6,835 nt of DNA, taken from Balneolaceae bacterium. GTDB taxonomy: Bacteria; Bacteroidota; Rhodothermia; Balneolales; Balneolaceae. Position numbers and translations under genes: made by a program. Under the pieces are notes generated by a model. It had not been told where the DNA came from, ran no database searches, and was given only the letters and a program-made list of their open reading frames with translations. The stretch covers positions 1 to 6,835 of the forward strand of contig SLAU01000245.1 of NCBI GenBank assembly GCA_007126675.1, given 5' to 3'. Positions 6,177-6,835 of the stretch are shown here, in pieces; the first letter of the stretch is position 1; each line of letters begins with the position of its first letter.

Positions 6177-6835
6177 ATGGATCTGTTCAATGATGATAGT
6201 AAACCGGCCGGAGTGGGGGAGAGCGTAAATCAGCCGTTAGCCACACGGATGCGTCCCAATTCACTGGATGAATTTACGGGTCAGGAGCACCTTGTGGGTG
6301 AAGGCAAAATGCTGCGCAGAATGATAGAAAGCGGAGTCATCGGCTCACTGATATTTTATGGTCCGCCCAGTTCGGGTAAAACCACGCTGGCGCACGTAAT
6401 TTCAAGAGAGATTGATGCGCGCTTTGAAGTGATCAATGCGGTTTTGGATGGCATCAAAGAGCTGCGAAAAGTTGTTGCAAAGGCTGAACATCAGCTGAAA
6501 GCCACCGGAAAGAAAACGATCCTGTTTGTGGATGAGATTCACCGCTGGAATAAAGCACAGCAGGACGCACTGTTACCTCATCTTGAATCGGGAATTATTA
6601 CGCTTGTGGGTGCAACTACCGAAAACCCGTTCTATTCTCTGGTAAGCCCGTTGCTTTCGCGCTGCCAGCTGTTTGAGCTGCATCCGCTCACCACCGATAA
6701 TGTTGATGAAATGATTGAGCGATCGCTTGAAGATGAGGAGCGCGGACTCGGTTATATGAGAATTGATCTGACCGACGAGGCAAAAAATCATCTTTCCGAT
6801 TATGCGGGAGGGGATATTCGCAATGCACTGAATGC
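6177..6835 (+). CDS. rarA: Replication-associated recombination protein A (RarA/MgsA), AAA+ ATPase, N-terminal half, cut by window edge
   Basis: 219 codons from ATG 6177 are open and continue past the right edge; full RarA proteins are about 430-450 residues. RarA is a tetrameric ATPase related to clamp-loader subunits that acts at stalled replication forks. Visible landmarks: the N-terminal PLATRMRPNSLDEFTGQEHLVG (20-41, typical of the family), Walker A GPPSSGKTT (62-70), Walker B ILFVDE (115-120) running into IHRWNKAQQDALLPHLE, sensor 1 GATTEN with Asn150 (145-150), and SPLLSRC with arginine finger Arg162 (157-163). The lid begins near the edge with DYAGGDIRNALN. The SSB-binding and oligomerisation C-terminal domains would lie outside. 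An in-frame TAA at 6150-6152, with no ATG, GTG or TTG codon in frame between it and ATG 6177, supports this start. No Shine-Dalgarno is visible. No oddity beyond Trp124, where many relatives have Phe. Confidence 0.93.
   Translation, partial: MDLFNDDSKPAGVGESVNQPLATRMRPNSLDEFTGQEHLVGEGKMLRRMIESGVIGSLIFYGPPSSGKTTLAHVISREIDARFEVINAVLDGIKELRKVVAKAEHQLKATGKKTILFVDEIHRWNKAQQDALLPHLESGIITLVGATTENPFYSLVSPLLSRCQLFELHPLTTDNVDEMIERSLEDEERGLGYMRIDLTDEAKNHLSDYAGGDIRNALN

Overview
The window is a stretch of ordinary-looking bacterial chromosome with seven protein genes, five complete and two cut by the window edges. The organism is probably a member of the Balneolaeota/Bacteroidota side of the tree. This is an inference from moderate GC coding sequence with AT-rich gaps, weak or absent Shine-Dalgarno sequences before most starts, one Bacteroidota-like TAnnTTTG promoter candidate, and the character of the proteins. 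No rRNA, tRNA, CRISPR array, insertion sequence or phage gene was seen.

Layout: 1-1334 holds two minus-strand genes, an orphan CcmA-like ABC ATPase followed 41 nt downstream by the N-terminal part of an M29-family aminopeptidase. A 154-nt AT-rich divergent region with two inverted repeats separates them from a plus-strand pair at 1489-4786. The first of that pair is a 578-residue protein I do not recognise, with folded ends and a long acidic middle. The second, 10 nt later, is the carboxyltransferase (beta) subunit of a biotin-dependent acyl-CoA carboxylase, with the Asp that marks propionyl-CoA specificity. The convergent gap 4787-5028 contains a compound repeat of short CAC-led units forming long imperfect hairpins. 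Two minus-strand genes follow: a small DoxX-like four-helix membrane protein and a two-CBS-domain protein. Divergent from the latter, the 5' half of rarA/mgsA, an AAA+ replication-repair ATPase, runs off the right edge.

How the genes work together: only the unknown gene plus pccB look like one transcription unit, and the ABC gene plus M29 peptidase probably another. The rest are unrelated housekeeping genes. The biotin carboxylase/biotin carrier partner of PccB and any permease for the ABC ATPase are not in the window.

I found no convincing undescribed system. The best candidates for a second look are the acidic unknown protein coupled to pccB, the nested repeat at 4798-5008 with two competing left arms for one right arm, and the ABC ATPase lacking the switch histidine.
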